Assembly (NCBI RefSeq): GCF_965216485.1
Contig: NZ_OZ244162.1
Coordinates: forward strand, 496,001-560,000
DNA length: 64,000 nt
Source of the DNA: Algiphilus sp965216485
GTDB lineage: Bacteria; Pseudomonadota; Gammaproteobacteria; Nevskiales; Nevskiaceae
Reading direction: 5' to 3'
This document shows positions 22,459 through 30,966 of this stretch, piece by piece (within the stretch, counting starts at the first letter, position 1; every line of letters begins with the position of its first letter). Made by a program: the position numbers and the translations under genes. The notes beneath the pieces are model-generated. The model did no database searches. It saw only the letters and a list, made by a program, of their open reading frames with translations, and was not told the origin of the DNA.

Positions 22459-23721
22459 ATGCCTGCATCCCCGCGCACCGCGCGCGCAACCCCAGGACCC
22501 GATGGCCGCACGGCAGGCTCCATTCCTGCCCGGCACGGCGCCGATGTGGCCGCGCAGCGTCGACTTGCCGCGCCCATCGGATGGCTGATTCGCGGCAACC
22601 CCGAGCCCGACCCCGCCCGCTGGCGTGCACTGGGCGAAGCCTTGATGCACGGCGACCCGCTGGCTGATGCGGTGGTCGACTGGATGCATGCGGTGGGCAT
22701 GCGCGAAGGCTGGCGCGTCTTTCAACGCGCGCTCGACGACGGCCTCGATGCCATCGAGGATCCACCCGAAGCACTTACGGCCCTGCTGCGTCACTGCGAG
22801 CAATGGCCGGCCTGGGTGGAGCCGCAGACCATGGCGCGGGGCGCGCAGGTGGTGCACGAACTGGGGATGACCTCGCACTACGTGCTGCGCGACGTGGCCC
22901 TGATGGGCGGCTATCAGGCGGCGGCCATTAATCCGCCCTTGATTCTCACCGGTGCCCTCGATGGCGGCACCGCACGGCGCATCGCCGAGACCATGCAGTG
23001 GGTGGTGGATGCCACCGCCAGTGGCGGCCTGGAACGCTTTGCGCCGGGCTTCAAGAGCACGCTGCACGTGCGCGTGCTGCACGCCCTCATTCGCCAGCGC
23101 CTCAGCCAACGGGCGGACTGGGACATGGCCGAGTTGGGGCTGCCCATCAATCAGACGGATATGGCCGCGACCTTTCTCGGTTTCAGCGTGGTTCAGCTGT
23201 TCGCGGTGCGATTCATGGGTGTTCCGCTGCAGCGGCGCGACGCCCGCGCCGTCATGCACCTCTGGAAGGCCATCGCCTGGCTGATCGGCACCGACGAGTG
23301 CTGGCTCACCGACGATGAGCAGGAAGGGCGCCGGTTGCTCTACCAGATCACGCTGTCGCAGAAGCCCCCTGACGAGAGCTCGCGCAAGCTGGGGCGCTCC
23401 TTGATGGAGGAGACGCTGGGCGTGCCCTATCCCTTCCCGCGTCGTCTGCGCGCGCGCTTCGAGCAGGCGCGCCATCTCAGCGTCACCCGCTTTTTCGTGG
23501 GGCGGGAAGGCATGCGGCATCTCGGCCTGCCGGCATGGATGCCGCCCTGGTATCCGCTGCTGTCAGCCCCGGTCACCTTTGGCTGGCACCTCGGCCACCG
23601 CTTGCTGCCCGGCGGGCGCGCGCGGCTGGCGCGGCGCGGCCGCAAGGCGCATGAGGAGCTTGTGGCATTGCATTTCGCGGGTCAGCAGCGCGCGCTGGCG
23701 CGTCCGGCTGCCGAGAGCTGA
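22459..23721 (+). CDS. MpaB/rubber-oxygenase-like protein (DUF2236)
   Basis: This family includes the ER-bound oxygenase MpaB and latex-clearing protein, haem-dependent enzymes cleaving isoprenoid double bonds. The 420-residue product has the MARGAQVVHELGM segment, an RRIAETMQWVVDAT helix, and FKSTLHVRVLHALIRQRL, whose His is a candidate haem ligand. VQLFAVRFMGVP and the IGTDE motif follow. The N-terminus (about 30 residues) is basic and disordered. Substrate is unknown; a lipid or terpenoid is a guess based on family members. Confidence 0.8.
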   Translation: MPASPRTARATPGPDGRTAGSIPARHGADVAAQRRLAAPIGWLIRGNPEPDPARWRALGEALMHGDPLADAVVDWMHAVGMREGWRVFQRALDDGLDAIEDPPEALTALLRHCEQWPAWVEPQTMARGAQVVHELGMTSHYVLRDVALMGGYQAAAINPPLILTGALDGGTARRIAETMQWVVDATASGGLERFAPGFKSTLHVRVLHALIRQRLSQRADWDMAELGLPINQTDMAATFLGFSVVQLFAVRFMGVPLQRRDARAVMHLWKAIAWLIGTDECWLTDDEQEGRRLLYQITLSQKPPDESSRKLGRSLMEETLGVPYPFPRRLRARFEQARHLSVTRFFVGREGMRHLGLPAWMPPWYPLLSAPVTFGWHLGHRLLPGGRARLARRGRKAHEELVALHFAGQQRALARPAAES

Positions 23722-23730
23722 CGCGGGCGC

Positions 23731-24324
23731 TCAGGCGGCCTTTGCGTGTCGCGGGCGCGGCGCGGGAGCCGGCATCAGCCGGCCGCGCCGCGTCGGCGAG
23801 GGCAGACGCCGCGCCAGCCAGTGCGGCAACCGCTGCAGCCCGAGCACGTTGTCTTCATGGGCATCCGCCGTCATGAATTCGCGCGTGCCCATCACGTAGT
23901 CGAACCAGGGCCGGGTCACGCACCAGTTGGCGTTGGGATTGCGGCCCATGTGGTGGTCGTAATGCCAGCGCAGATGCTGCCGCCCCCATTGCGGGTCCTG
24001 ATGCGCGCGCTTGTGCACGCGATAGTAGTTGGCAGCCGAATACCACAGGGTGCCGACGAAGAAGGGCGCGACCGGGAACAGCGGCGCCACCGCCGCAGCG
24101 CCGGCCATCAGGGCCCAGGCCTCCTTCCCCTGCGCGTGCAGGCCCAGCGGAAAGCGCTGGTAGTTGGGGTCGTGAAAGTCGTGCTCGCGTACGGCGCGGT
24201 GATGCTCATGAAAGTGGAAGGCCCAGAAAGTGCCTCGTTTGCGGCCCCAACCGTGCAGCATGTGCTTGTGCACGACCCATTCCACCGCGTTGGCCGTGAC
24301 CAGTCCCACGGGTATGCCCAGCAT
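23731..24324 (-). CDS. Fatty acid hydroxylase/sterol desaturase superfamily protein
   Basis: This 197-residue membrane protein carries the superfamily's histidine boxes: HKHMLH near the N-terminus, HFHEHH, then HLRWHYDHHMG further on. These form a non-haem di-iron site. Two hydrophobic stretches (about residues 1-17 and 75-100) fit membrane insertion. It is short for a classical sterol desaturase and resembles small carotene-hydroxylase or fatty-acid-hydroxylase-like proteins. It starts 2 bp after the GntR gene ends, so the two form an operon and the regulator probably controls it. Confidence 0.82.
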   Translation of the reverse strand: MLGIPVGLVTANAVEWVVHKHMLHGWGRKRGTFWAFHFHEHHRAVREHDFHDPNYQRFPLGLHAQGKEAWALMAGAAAVAPLFPVAPFFVGTLWYSAANYYRVHKRAHQDPQWGRQHLRWHYDHHMGRNPNANWCVTRPWFDYVMGTREFMTADAHEDNVLGLQRLPHWLARRLPSPTRRGRLMPAPAPRPRHAKAA

Positions 24325-24326
24325 GT

Positions 24327-25064
24327 CTAATGCCCCCCTTCTTGGGCCGCGTCGTGTGCGTCGAGCAAGGCGTCCATGGCCTTGCTGCCGATCTCGATAT
24401 GGGCGCGTGCCAGGCCTTCGGCGTCCGCGCTGCGACCCTCGCGCACCGCTGCGTTCAGTGCCTGCAGCGTGGCGGTATCGCGAAACTCGGCATCCAGCAC
24501 CGGGCGCAGCAGAGCCCAGATCGGGCGGTAGGTCTGCTCCATGGCGTTGAAGGCAAGTCGAAAGCCGAGGTTGTCGCTGCCGTCCACCAGCATGGACCAG
24601 TAGCGCAGCGCCTGTGCCTGCCGCTGTTCGGCATCCGGTGCTGCCTGCAGCGCGCGCAATGCTTCATCCAGTCGGTCGGCGGTATCCGTGTCCGCGCGCC
24701 GGGCCGCGGCTGCCGCCACGCTGGGCGCCAGGGACTGGCGCAGCGCGATGATGCCGCGCGCGGCCGACGTGCGCAGTTGACCGTCGGCGCGCACCAGCAG
24801 GTGTGGCAGCAGGTCCAGTCCCGCGCTGCGCCGCCAGTCCAGCACCTCGGTGGCGCCACCGTGGCGGACCCGCACCAGCTGCGCCTGCTGCAGCCGCTTC
24901 AGGCCCTCGCGGACGGCGCCGCGGTTGACGCCCAGTTGCTCGGCCAGCACGCGTTCGGAGGGCAGGCTGTCGCCCTGTCGCATCTCGTCGGCAAGGATGC
25001 GGTCGCGTAGCTGCGCAAAGACCCCTTCGGACAGGGAGCCGCGGGCGAGCGGAGAAAATGTCAT
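24327..25064 (-). CDS. GntR-family regulator, FadR-like
   Basis: The 245-residue protein has an N-terminal winged helix (LRDRILADEMRQGDSLPSERVLAEQLGVNRGAVREGLKR, residues about 19-57) with the family's PSER and NRGAVRE contacts. A helical effector domain follows, containing AFNAMEQTYRPIWALLRPVL, which resembles the FadR acyl-CoA-binding domain. It heads a two-gene minus-strand operon with a fatty-acid-hydroxylase-like gene and diverges from pyrF. A TGGT-N11-ACCA palindrome 17 bp before its start codon suggests autoregulation. The ligand (perhaps acyl-CoA) is inferred. Confidence 0.85.
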   Translation of the reverse strand: MTFSPLARGSLSEGVFAQLRDRILADEMRQGDSLPSERVLAEQLGVNRGAVREGLKRLQQAQLVRVRHGGATEVLDWRRSAGLDLLPHLLVRADGQLRTSAARGIIALRQSLAPSVAAAAARRADTDTADRLDEALRALQAAPDAEQRQAQALRYWSMLVDGSDNLGFRLAFNAMEQTYRPIWALLRPVLDAEFRDTATLQALNAAVREGRSADAEGLARAHIEIGSKAMDALLDAHDAAQEGGH

Positions 25065-25080
25065 GATCAGGAGCCCTAAG

Positions 25081-25099
25081 TGGTCAACTGATCATACCA
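25081..25099. promoter_or_regulatory. Candidate operator for the FadR-like regulator
   Basis: The 19-bp sequence TGGTCAACTGATCATACCA has outer TGGT/ACCA half-sites and a central TGATCA palindrome. FadR/GntR operators typically have TGGT...ACCA arms. It sits between the divergent GntR gene and pyrF, where it could control the GntR/hydroxylase operon. Confidence 0.5.
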
Positions 25100-25176
25100 G
25101 TTAGCTGGGCCGCTGCAAGCGCCATTGGTGGAGCCCGGCGATAATCCGCGCTCTGACCTTTTCTCCGGAGCGGCAC

Positions 25177-25884
25177 GTGTCCCGCATCGACCCCCGCGAC
25201 CGACTCATCGTCGCCCTCGATCTCCCCAGCGCGCAGCAGGCGCGCACGCTGGTGCATCAGCTTGGCGACAGCGTGCGCTTCTACAAGATCGGCATGGAAT
25301 TGGCGATGGCGCCGGGTTTCTTTGATCTCCTGGATTGGCTCAAGGCCGAGGGCAAGCAGGTCTTCGTCGACCTGAAGTTTTTCGACATCCCGGAAACCGT
25401 GGGGCGCGCGGTGCGCAATCTGTCCGAGCGCGGCGCCGACCTGTGTACCGTGCACGGCAATCAGTCGATCATGGAGGCAGCCGCCGCGGCCAAGACAGGC
25501 GGCACCCGCGTCCTCGCCGTGACCGCGCTGACCAGCCTGGACCAGGGCGATATCGACGATCTCGGCTTCCAGGTATCGATTGCGGATCTGGTGCTGTCAC
25601 GCGCGCGCCGCGCCCTGGAAGCGGGCTGCGACGGCGTCGTCTCCTCCGGGCTGGAAGTCGCCCGGCTGAAGGCCGAGGCCGGCGACAAGCTGGTCTGCGT
25701 AACGCCCGGCATCCGTCCGGTGGAGAACCGCCTGGAGGCTGACCAGAAGCGCATCATGACGCCAGCCGACGCGATTCGCGCCGGCGCGGACTATCTCGTG
25801 GTTGGCCGTCCGGTGCGCGATGCCGACGATCCCCGCGCCACCGCCGATGCCATGGTCGCCGACATTGCCGCCGCCGCTTCCTGA
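25177..25884 (+). CDS. pyrF: Orotidine-5'-phosphate decarboxylase
   Basis: It converts OMP to UMP, the last step of pyrimidine synthesis. It starts at a GTG and has 235 residues. The active-site motif appears as DLKFFDIPETV; the Lys and both Asp are kept, while the usual His after DLKF is Phe. The phosphate-binding CVTPGIRPV and DYLVVGRPV segments are present. It is transcribed away from the GntR regulator. Confidence 0.95.
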   Translation: MSRIDPRDRLIVALDLPSAQQARTLVHQLGDSVRFYKIGMELAMAPGFFDLLDWLKAEGKQVFVDLKFFDIPETVGRAVRNLSERGADLCTVHGNQSIMEAAAAAKTGGTRVLAVTALTSLDQGDIDDLGFQVSIADLVLSRARRALEAGCDGVVSSGLEVARLKAEAGDKLVCVTPGIRPVENRLEADQKRIMTPADAIRAGADYLVVGRPVRDADDPRATADAMVADIAAAAS

Positions 25885-26141
25885 CAGCCACCCGCCGCGG
25901 CCGCGCTGCCGTGGGCGCCGCAAAAGGCACCGGCATGCATCCGGCACGGGCATTATCTTCCGGGACGCTGCGTCACAGATGGCACACCCGTCCTGCGCAG
26001 GGTGGTCGCACCGCACTAGGATGTCGGCATGGGCGTTGGTGCCCGCTGCAACCGACCAGCGATACCTGACGCTAGCCCCAACCCTTAGGCATGCTTCGCC
26101 GCAGCCAGCGATGCACTGCCGATTGCCACCAGGAGTTTGAA

Positions 26142-27209
26142 TTGAGCGCGCCCCTGCAGAACGACCGCTTCCTCCGCGCCCTGGCGCGGCAGCCCGTGGA
26201 CCGTACGCCGGTCTGGATCATGCGCCAGGCAGGTCGCTATCTCCCCGAGTACCGCGCCACCCGCGCTCAGGCCGGGGATTTCATGAGCCTGTGCCGCAAT
26301 CCCGAGCTAGCCTGCGAAGTCACCCTGCAGCCGCTGCGTCGCTTTGCACTGGATGCCGCCATCCTGTTCTCCGACATCCTCACAGTGCCGGATGCGATGG
26401 GTCTGGGCCTGTACTTCTCGGAAGGCGAAGGGCCGCGCTTCGAGCGCCCGGTGCAGGACGAAAAGGCCATCCGCGCTCTGGGCGTGCCCGACCCGAACGA
26501 CACGCTCGGCTACGTCATGGAGGCGGTGCGCACCATTCGCGAGGCCCTCGCCGGCAGCGTGCCGCTGATCGGTTTCGGCGGTAGTCCATGGACGCTGGCG
26601 ACCTACATGGTCGAGGGAGGCTCCAGCAAGGACTTCGCGCGCATCAAGACGCTGATCTATGACCGACCGGAGCTGGCGGATGAATTGCTATCCACCCTCG
26701 CCGAGGCCAGCGCGCAGTATCTGAGCGCGCAGGTGGCGGCCGGCGCCCAGGCCGTGATGGTGTTCGATACCTGGGGCGGCGCCCTGCCGCCGGGGGCCTA
26801 CCGCCGCTTCTCGCTGCAACCGATGGCGCACATCGTGCAGCGCATCCGCCGCGATCATCCGGGCGTTCCGGTGACGCTGTTCACCAAGAACGGTGGCCAG
26901 CACCTGGAGATCATGGCGGACACCGGCTGCGACGCCCTCGGACTGGACTGGACCACCGAACTGGGTGATGCCCGCCGCCGCGTCGGCGACCGCGTTGCGC
27001 TGCAAGGCAATCTGGACCCCGCCATGCTGCACGCCAGCCCGCAGCGCATTCGCGAAGGCGTGGCCGAGGTGCTGGCCAGCTACGGGCAGGGCCCCGGACA
27101 TATCTTCAATCTGGGGCATGGCATCACGCCGGGCGTGGACCCGGAGCACGCGCAGGCCTTGGTCGAAGCCGTACACGCGCTGTCACCGGCCTATCACCAG
27201 GACGACTGA
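26142..27209 (+). CDS. hemE: Uroporphyrinogen decarboxylase (TTG start)
   Basis: It decarboxylates uroporphyrinogen III to coproporphyrinogen III in haem synthesis. I start it at the TTG at 26142, which follows AGGAG at 26131-26135. That gives 355 residues, matching the family, whereas the in-frame ATG at 26091 adds 17 unconserved residues. The conserved PVWIMRQAGRYLPEYR near the N-terminus, the AILFSDILTVPDAMG segment with its catalytic Asp, and FNLGHGI near the C-terminus are all visible. The small DUF2905 gene starts 3 bp after the stop. Confidence 0.95.
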   Translation: MSAPLQNDRFLRALARQPVDRTPVWIMRQAGRYLPEYRATRAQAGDFMSLCRNPELACEVTLQPLRRFALDAAILFSDILTVPDAMGLGLYFSEGEGPRFERPVQDEKAIRALGVPDPNDTLGYVMEAVRTIREALAGSVPLIGFGGSPWTLATYMVEGGSSKDFARIKTLIYDRPELADELLSTLAEASAQYLSAQVAAGAQAVMVFDTWGGALPPGAYRRFSLQPMAHIVQRIRRDHPGVPVTLFTKNGGQHLEIMADTGCDALGLDWTTELGDARRRVGDRVALQGNLDPAMLHASPQRIREGVAEVLASYGQGPGHIFNLGHGITPGVDPEHAQALVEAVHALSPAYHQDD

Positions 27210-27212
27210 GCG

Positions 27213-27419
27213 ATGGGGCGCGGGCTGATCATCGCCGGTCTGTTGCTGGTTGGTGTTGGCCTGCTGCTGCACTTCGCGCCGGGGCTGCTGAGCTGGTTCG
27301 GTCGGCTGCCGGGCGATATCCGCATCGAAAGCGAGAACGGCCGCGTCTTCATCCCGATCACCTCGATGATCCTCATCAGTCTGGCGCTGACGCTGATCCT
27401 CAATCTGTTCAACCGCTAG
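27213..27419 (+). CDS. Small membrane protein, DUF2905 family
   Basis: The 68-residue protein has two membrane helices (about residues 4-24 and 47-66) separated by the conserved LPGDIRIE segment that defines DUF2905. No function is known. It begins 3 bp after hemE and is probably cotranscribed. Its last 11 bp overlap the convergent DUF2189 gene. Confidence 0.82.
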   Translation: MGRGLIIAGLLLVGVGLLLHFAPGLLSWFGRLPGDIRIESENGRVFIPITSMILISLALTLILNLFNR

Positions 27420-28191
27420 GCCGCCGGCTCGGCCAGGGGCTGGCGTCAATGGTCTGCCGGTAGCCGTGCCAGGTGGCGTGGCCGATCCAGGGCAGCAGTA
27501 GCGCGAAGCCGAGGTAGGCGGTGAGCGTGCCGACCACCACGAAGACACCGATGCAAATCGCCCAGACCGCCATGGCCGGCTTGTTGCGCAGCGTGGCGTT
27601 AACGCTTGTGATCACCGCGGTCACGGTGTCGGCCTTGCGGTCCAACATCATCGGTAGCGAAAAGGCGCTGGCCATGAAGACAAAGGCGCAGAACAGCGCG
27701 CCAACGCTCGTGCCGATGCCGAAGAAGGTCAGCCAGTCGCGCCAGTCGGGTTCACCGCCGACCGGGAAGAAGACATGGATCATGGTCGCGGCCCGCGCCC
27801 AGACCAGAAAGACCACCAGCAGAATCAGCGCGAAGACGGCGGCATCGCCCAGCGTGCGGCCGGCGTCGTTGAGACTGCGCCGGATCGAGACCGGCGCGCC
27901 CGCCGCCAGCCGCGCACTGGTGGCGTAGAGGGTCATTGCCAGAATGGGGCCGAGGAAGACGAAGCCGCTGAGCACTCCGAGGTACAGCCCCAGATTGCCC
28001 AGATACCAGGCCGCCGCCGTGATGGCGTAGCTCAGCAGCACCATGATCAGGCCGAAGCTGATGCTGGTGCCCGGTGCGCTCCAGAGGTCCTGCCAGCCCA
28101 GGCGCAGCCACTGCAGTGGCGCGTGCCAGGGCAGCGCTCGGTGCTCCGCACAGAAAGGCAGGCCCTCATCGTTCTGCTTTGGTACCGGCAT
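27409..28191 (-). CDS. Polytopic membrane protein, DUF2189 family
   Basis: The 260-residue protein has about six hydrophobic segments (for example ISFGLIMVLLSYAITAAAWYL and TLGDAAVFALILLVVFLVW). It shows the DUF2189 layout, including a WLRLGWQDLW segment before helix 1 and FGIGTSVGALFCAFVFMASAF. The N-terminal 30 residues are cytoplasmic and charged. The function is unknown. Confidence 0.75.
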   Translation of the reverse strand: MPVPKQNDEGLPFCAEHRALPWHAPLQWLRLGWQDLWSAPGTSISFGLIMVLLSYAITAAAWYLGNLGLYLGVLSGFVFLGPILAMTLYATSARLAAGAPVSIRRSLNDAGRTLGDAAVFALILLVVFLVWARAATMIHVFFPVGGEPDWRDWLTFFGIGTSVGALFCAFVFMASAFSLPMMLDRKADTVTAVITSVNATLRNKPAMAVWAICIGVFVVVGTLTAYLGFALLLPWIGHATWHGYRQTIDASPWPSRRPSG

Positions 28192-28270
28192 GGCGTTGTC
28201 CCCCTGCGTCCATCGCGCGTGTCTGCATCATAGGCCGCCTGCTGCGGCCGAGCCGGGGCCAGCGGGGGCG

Positions 28271-28894
28271 TCAGGCGTCCTTGGTGCCGGGGCGTGTCGC
28301 GGCTGGAGTCTCGACCGTCGCGCGCGGCGTGAAGTTCGCACACAGGCGCTGGAAATCCTCGTCGCTGAGCAGCGTCCCGGTGCAGCGGCACTGAAAGGGG
28401 CAGCCCGCCTGCTCGGCCGCGCCGAGGAAGCCGCATTCACCGCAGCTGCCAAAGGCCTGGCCGTCGCGGTCCTGCGCCAAGGCGCCGGCGAGCTGCTGCA
28501 GGGCTTCGGACAGGGTGTGCTGCTGCTCCGGTGGCAGCGCCTCGATGGCTGCACTCAGTGTGTTGAGCGGATCCGCGGCCAGCTGCGCCCAGCCGGAAGG
28601 CGTCAGATCGAAGACCACGCTACGGCCGTCCACGTCGGCGCGGCGACGCTCGAGATAGCCCGCCGTTTCCAGCGACTTCACCGTCTGGGAGGCCGTGCCC
28701 CGGGTAGTGGCGTGAAAGCGCGCGAAGGCGGAAGGGGTGCGTGACATCCGATTGGCATGGGCGAAGAAGCGCAGCGCCGACCATTGTGCAGGGGTCAGAC
28801 TTGGCGTCTGCGCTTCGCAGCGGGCAATGCGCCCGACATGCACCAGCATTTCGGCGGTGCGTTGCGCGTCTGCGGCGGAGGTCGTCTCGTTCAT
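28271..28894 (-). CDS. MarR-family regulator with C-terminal cysteine cluster
   Basis: Starting at the ATG at 28892-28894 gives 207 residues. Residues about 33-105 form a MarR winged helix (LTPAQWSALRFFAHANR, TRGTASQTVKSLETAGYLERR, RRADVDGRS wing). The C-terminal region holds cysteines 151, 154, 165, 169, 171 and 185 in a CxxC-x10-CxxxCxC-x13-C pattern, a metal- or Fe-S-binding arrangement seen in a MarR subgroup. The gene diverges from grxD, an Fe-S-related glutaredoxin, with an imperfect palindrome between them. A redox or Fe-S sensing role is inferred, not shown. Confidence 0.8.
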   Translation of the reverse strand: MNETTSAADAQRTAEMLVHVGRIARCEAQTPSLTPAQWSALRFFAHANRMSRTPSAFARFHATTRGTASQTVKSLETAGYLERRRADVDGRSVVFDLTPSGWAQLAADPLNTLSAAIEALPPEQQHTLSEALQQLAGALAQDRDGQAFGSCGECGFLGAAEQAGCPFQCRCTGTLLSDEDFQRLCANFTPRATVETPAATRPGTKDA

Positions 28895-28922
28895 ACCCGG
28901 ATGATCGCGTCTCGAATCCGTA

Positions 28923-28962
28923 TTGACAAGGCGATCCCCGGCCCATAGTGTCGTTTCGCTAT
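28923..28962 (+). promoter_or_regulatory. grxD promoter with overlapping MarR-type palindrome
   Basis: TTGACA at 28923-28928 is followed after 15 bp by CATAGT at 28944-28949, a candidate promoter for grxD. ATAGTG at 28945-28950 and CGCTAT at 28957-28962 form an imperfect inverted repeat (5 of 6 matching, 6-bp spacer) that covers the -10 hexamer. Bound regulator would block transcription. A direct AGTCCGG repeat at 28964 and 28974 lies just after it. Confidence 0.45.
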
Positions 28963-29015
28963 TAGTCCGGCCCAGTCCGGACACGACCCTGTACACCGAA
29001 TTCGGAGCCTGATCC

Positions 29016-29351
29016 ATGAGTGATGCATCCACCCACGACCGTATCGACGCCCTGGTGCGTTCCGACGACGTCGTCCTCTTCATGAAAGGCACGCGCGATT
29101 TCCCGCAATGCGGCTTTTCCGCAGTGGTCGTGAAGGCCCTCAAGCTGCTCGACCAGCCCTTCACCGAAATCAACGTGCTGGAAGACCCGGACATCCGCGA
29201 GGGCGTCAAGGCCTATGCCAACTGGCAGACCATTCCGCAGCTCTATGTCCGCGGCGAGTTCGTCGGTGGCTGCGACATCGTGCGCGAAATGTACGAGTCC
29301 GGCGAGCTGCAGACCCTGCTCGCCCAGAAGGAAGGCAGCGCGCAGAGCTGA
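29016..29351 (+). CDS. grxD: Monothiol glutaredoxin (Grx4 type)
   Basis: This CGFS-type glutaredoxin binds a bridging [2Fe-2S] cluster and takes part in Fe-S cluster transfer. The 111-residue product has the KGTRDFPQCGFS active site, the WQTIPQLYVRGEFVGGCDI glutathione-binding cis-Pro segment and the usual length. It is divergent from the Cys-cluster MarR gene, and selO follows after 32 bp. Confidence 0.95.
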   Translation: MSDASTHDRIDALVRSDDVVLFMKGTRDFPQCGFSAVVVKALKLLDQPFTEINVLEDPDIREGVKAYANWQTIPQLYVRGEFVGGCDIVREMYESGELQTLLAQKEGSAQS

Positions 29352-29383
29352 GCGCTCACGGGTAGCGCGCGACGATCGGCGGC

Positions 29384-30886
29384 ATGGAAGACGAGCTTCT
29401 GCACAGCGAGGCGCTTCGCTTCGACAACAGCTATGCGCGGCTGTCCGAGGCCCTGTTCCATCGCCAGTCGCCGCAGGCGGTCCGTGCCCCCGAGCTGCTG
29501 CGGCTGAACCGGCCGCTGGCACAGACCCTGGGCCTCGATCCGGAAGCCCACAGCGACGCCGAGTGGGCCGAGATCTTCGCCGGCAATCGCCTGCTCCCGG
29601 GCATGGAGCCGCTGGCGATGGCCTATGCCGGTCACCAGTTCGGCAATTTCGTGCCGCAGCTTGGAGACGGCCGTGCATTGCTCATGGGCGAGGTGATCGG
29701 GCGTGACGGCCAGCGCCGCGACATCCAGCTCAAGGGCTCCGGCCGTACCCCCTTCTCACGCGGTGGAGACGGCCGCGCCGCGCTCGGGCCGGTGCTGCGC
29801 GAGTACATCGTCAGCGAGGCCATGCACGCGCTGGGTGTGCCCACCACACGCGCATTGGCGGCCGTGCGCACCGGCGAGTCCGTCATGCGGGACCGCATCC
29901 TGCCGGGCGGTATCGTCACCCGCGTTGCGCGCTCGCATATCCGCGTGGGTACCTTCGAGTACTTTGCGGCCCGACGGGATCAGGACAGCGTGCGTCTGCT
30001 TGCAGACCATGTGATCCAGCGCCACTATCCCGGCGTCGCCGAGAGCGAAAACCCCTATCTGGAACTGCTGCGCGCCGCGGCGCGGGCGCAGGCGGAGCTC
30101 GTCGCGCAATGGCTGGGCGTGGGCTTCATCCACGGCGTGATGAATACCGACAACGTCTCGCTGGCGGGGGAAACCATCGACTATGGTCCCTGCGCCTTCA
30201 TGGACAGCTACCACCCCGACACGGTCTTCAGTTCCATCGACCAGCACGGCCGTTACGCCTTCGGCAACCAGCCCCGCATCGCGCAATGGAATATGGCGCG
30301 CTTCGCCGAGTGTCTGCTGCCGCTGATCGACAGCGACGAAGAGCAGGCCGTTACACGCGCCACCGAAGTGCTTGAAGCCAATACCGATATCCTCGATGCG
30401 GCGTGGATGGGCGTGATGCGCGCCAAGCTCGGCTTGCAGCAGGCGGAGGAAGGCGACAAGACCCTCGTCCAGGATCTGCTCGCCCTGATGCGGGATCAGG
30501 CGGCGGATTACACGCTGGCCTTCCGCGGGCTTGCGGATGCCGTGGGCGCGGCCGGGCCGGAACAGGTACCCGCCCTGCTCGAAGGCTTTCCCGATCCGCA
30601 GGCGTTGACGGATTGGCTGCAGGCTTGGCAGCGGCGACTGCACGCCGAGGCGCAGCCACAGGCCAGCGTGCAGGCCGCCATGCGCGCGCGGAATCCGCGC
30701 TATATCCCGCGCAATCACCGGGTGGAGCAGGCCCTTGCCGCTGCGGTGGACGACGGCGATCTGGCGCCCTTCCATCGGCTGGTGGATGTGGTCTGCGACC
30801 CCTATACCGAGCGCCGCGAGGCGGAATATTGCGCCACGCCGCCCGCCGATCACGAACGCGTCACCCAGACCTTCTGCGGTACCTGA
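29384..30886 (+). CDS. selO: Protein adenylyltransferase SelO (YdiU)
   Basis: SelO is a pseudokinase-fold enzyme that transfers AMP to Ser/Thr/Tyr residues and is linked to redox regulation in E. coli. The 500 residues include YAGHQFGNFVPQLGDGRA, the QLKGSGRTPFSRGGDGRAAL ATP-binding region, the NTDNVSLAGETIDYGPC metal site and FAECLLPLI. The C-terminus ends TFCGT, with Cys498 at the position of the selenocysteine in eukaryotic SelO and the regulatory Cys in E. coli. It lies immediately after grxD, a functionally sensible neighbour for a glutathionylation-related enzyme. Confidence 0.93.
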   Translation: MEDELLHSEALRFDNSYARLSEALFHRQSPQAVRAPELLRLNRPLAQTLGLDPEAHSDAEWAEIFAGNRLLPGMEPLAMAYAGHQFGNFVPQLGDGRALLMGEVIGRDGQRRDIQLKGSGRTPFSRGGDGRAALGPVLREYIVSEAMHALGVPTTRALAAVRTGESVMRDRILPGGIVTRVARSHIRVGTFEYFAARRDQDSVRLLADHVIQRHYPGVAESENPYLELLRAAARAQAELVAQWLGVGFIHGVMNTDNVSLAGETIDYGPCAFMDSYHPDTVFSSIDQHGRYAFGNQPRIAQWNMARFAECLLPLIDSDEEQAVTRATEVLEANTDILDAAWMGVMRAKLGLQQAEEGDKTLVQDLLALMRDQAADYTLAFRGLADAVGAAGPEQVPALLEGFPDPQALTDWLQAWQRRLHAEAQPQASVQAAMRARNPRYIPRNHRVEQALAAAVDDGDLAPFHRLVDVVCDPYTERREAEYCATPPADHERVTQTFCGT

Positions 30887-30966
30887 GCGGCGCGCACGGC
30901 GGCTGACTTCCGCGCCCCCGGCGCGAGGCCTATCATGCGCGGCATAGACCGAAGGATGGCCGAGCG

